Source of the DNA: Ralstonia sp. NFACC01
GTDB lineage: Bacteria; Pseudomonadota; Gammaproteobacteria; Burkholderiales; Burkholderiaceae
Assembly (NCBI RefSeq): GCF_900115545.1
Contig: NZ_FOWV01000001.1
Location: 372,001-436,000 of the forward strand
Direction of reading: 5' to 3'
DNA length: 64,000 nt
Made by a program: the position numbers and the translations under genes. Shown here piece by piece: positions 63,490 through 64,000 of this stretch (position 1 is the stretch's first letter; the number at the start of each line of letters is the position of its first letter). The notes beneath the pieces are model-generated. The model ran no database searches. It was not told the origin of the DNA and saw only the letters and a list, made by a program, of their open reading frames with translations.

Positions 63490-63524
63490 AAGGCCCTCAG
63501 GCAAATGCCGAGGGCCTTTTTCTT
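63490..63524 (+). terminator. Terminator after att repeat 3 (probable original tRNA-Val terminator)
   Basis: AAGGCCCTC / GAGGGCCTT arms with an 11-nt loop and TTTTTCTTTT. It is closely similar to the hairpin at 43895-43928. Confidence 0.85.
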
Positions 63525-64000
63525 TTGTCCGCGTTCTCCGTGCGGGCTTTTCCGGCCGATTCACCGTCGCGCCCGGCACAAACCTCCCTTGGCGCAAAAA
63601 AGAGACACCTTTGGTCGATCCGTTTCGGTCTTTCGACCACGGGCTGTGGGCACGCGTCGGGGCGACAAAGGCCGTTTTGCCCCATGCTTTGCACAATGCT
63701 GTGTTGCGCGCCAAAAAGAAAAGCTGCCACTACAAGCGTAGGTCTGCTGGTAAGCGCCACGTGCAGTACCACAGTTGGCGAGACACGAAAACGCAGGGAT
63801 ATCCCCCTCCTGGATTCAGCGTGCGCGCGGGAACTCGCACAGATCGGTTACGTACCAACCTGCGAGCGCGGGCGGGTGGCATGGGTACGCTTTCTGCTGT
63901 GCTCGGGATAGCCGATCGTCGTGGTGCATGCGTGTTGATGCATCGTGCAAGGTCCGTTTAGCACTTGATGCTGTCGAGCGCTAACGCAATTGCGACGGTT
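63525..64000. other. Flanking chromosome, no supported gene
   Basis: No integrase begins within 530 bp of att repeat 3, unlike repeats 1 and 2, so this is probably chromosome. Short frames occur on both strands, without recognisable products. Confidence 0.45.

Noticed and set aside
63312-63911. 199-codon frame across att repeat 3
   Set aside because: It runs through the att core and terminator hairpin, so it cannot be an ancestral gene.
63465-64000. A third integrated element
   Set aside because: No integrase starts within 530 bp of att repeat 3, whereas both true elements have one within 160 bp.

Overview
The window looks like a high-GC beta-proteobacterial chromosome, most like Ralstonia or a close Burkholderiaceae relative. 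This is inferred from GC-rich codon use and from the core genes (purU, dnaQ, lpxO, tRNA-Val). It contains two different plasmid-like integrative elements inserted in tandem at one tRNA-Val(CAC) gene.

Core chromosome (1-16.5 kb). A minus-strand operon with five 4-bp start/stop overlaps encodes a LysR regulator, an FAD-dependent monooxygenase-like enzyme, a complete peptide/opine-type ABC importer (two permeases, two ATPases, one binding protein) and a BAAT-type acyl-CoA thioesterase/hydrolase cut by the window edge. Next come a second ABC binding protein, a SYLF lipoprotein, LpxO, two small hypotheticals, a Nudix hydrolase, formyl-THF deformylase, DNA polymerase III epsilon and tRNA-Val.

Element A (about 16.5-43.87 kb). 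It starts with a tyrosine integrase reading away from the tRNA and ends at a second copy of the tRNA 3' end. It has an iteron-type origin with no recognisable Rep gene, an array of TCACNGTGA palindromes, an oriT-like hairpin region, MobC and a MobP/VirD2-type relaxase with an LPD7-like region. It also has orphan TraY/DotA and PilV genes. Its cargo is rich in defence-type genes: a KAP NTPase, a PRTase-CE/winged-helix pair with its own operator-like palindrome, a HEPN/ParB-like pair, an overlapping ADA-HAM1-SIR2 operon that I identify as a Kongming (KomABC) dITP-signalling system, and a second KAP NTPase.

Element B (about 43.87-63.46 kb). It carries a related integrase, a SprT/zincin-like membrane protein, a 1386-aa HTH/nuclease-like protein, a degenerate second tyrosine recombinase, a TrfA-type initiator with four iterons, an AlpA-like regulator, a SieB-like exclusion protein, a protein with a 16-unit CAACTG repeat, an MBL-fold hydrolase and an HNH protein. 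A third, slightly decayed att copy and a tRNA-type terminator mark the return to the chromosome.

Reading: this is an accessory hot spot where two mobilisable, formerly plasmid-like elements stacked at one tRNA, each bringing phage-defence or exclusion cargo. All functions are read from sequence motifs; no searches were run.
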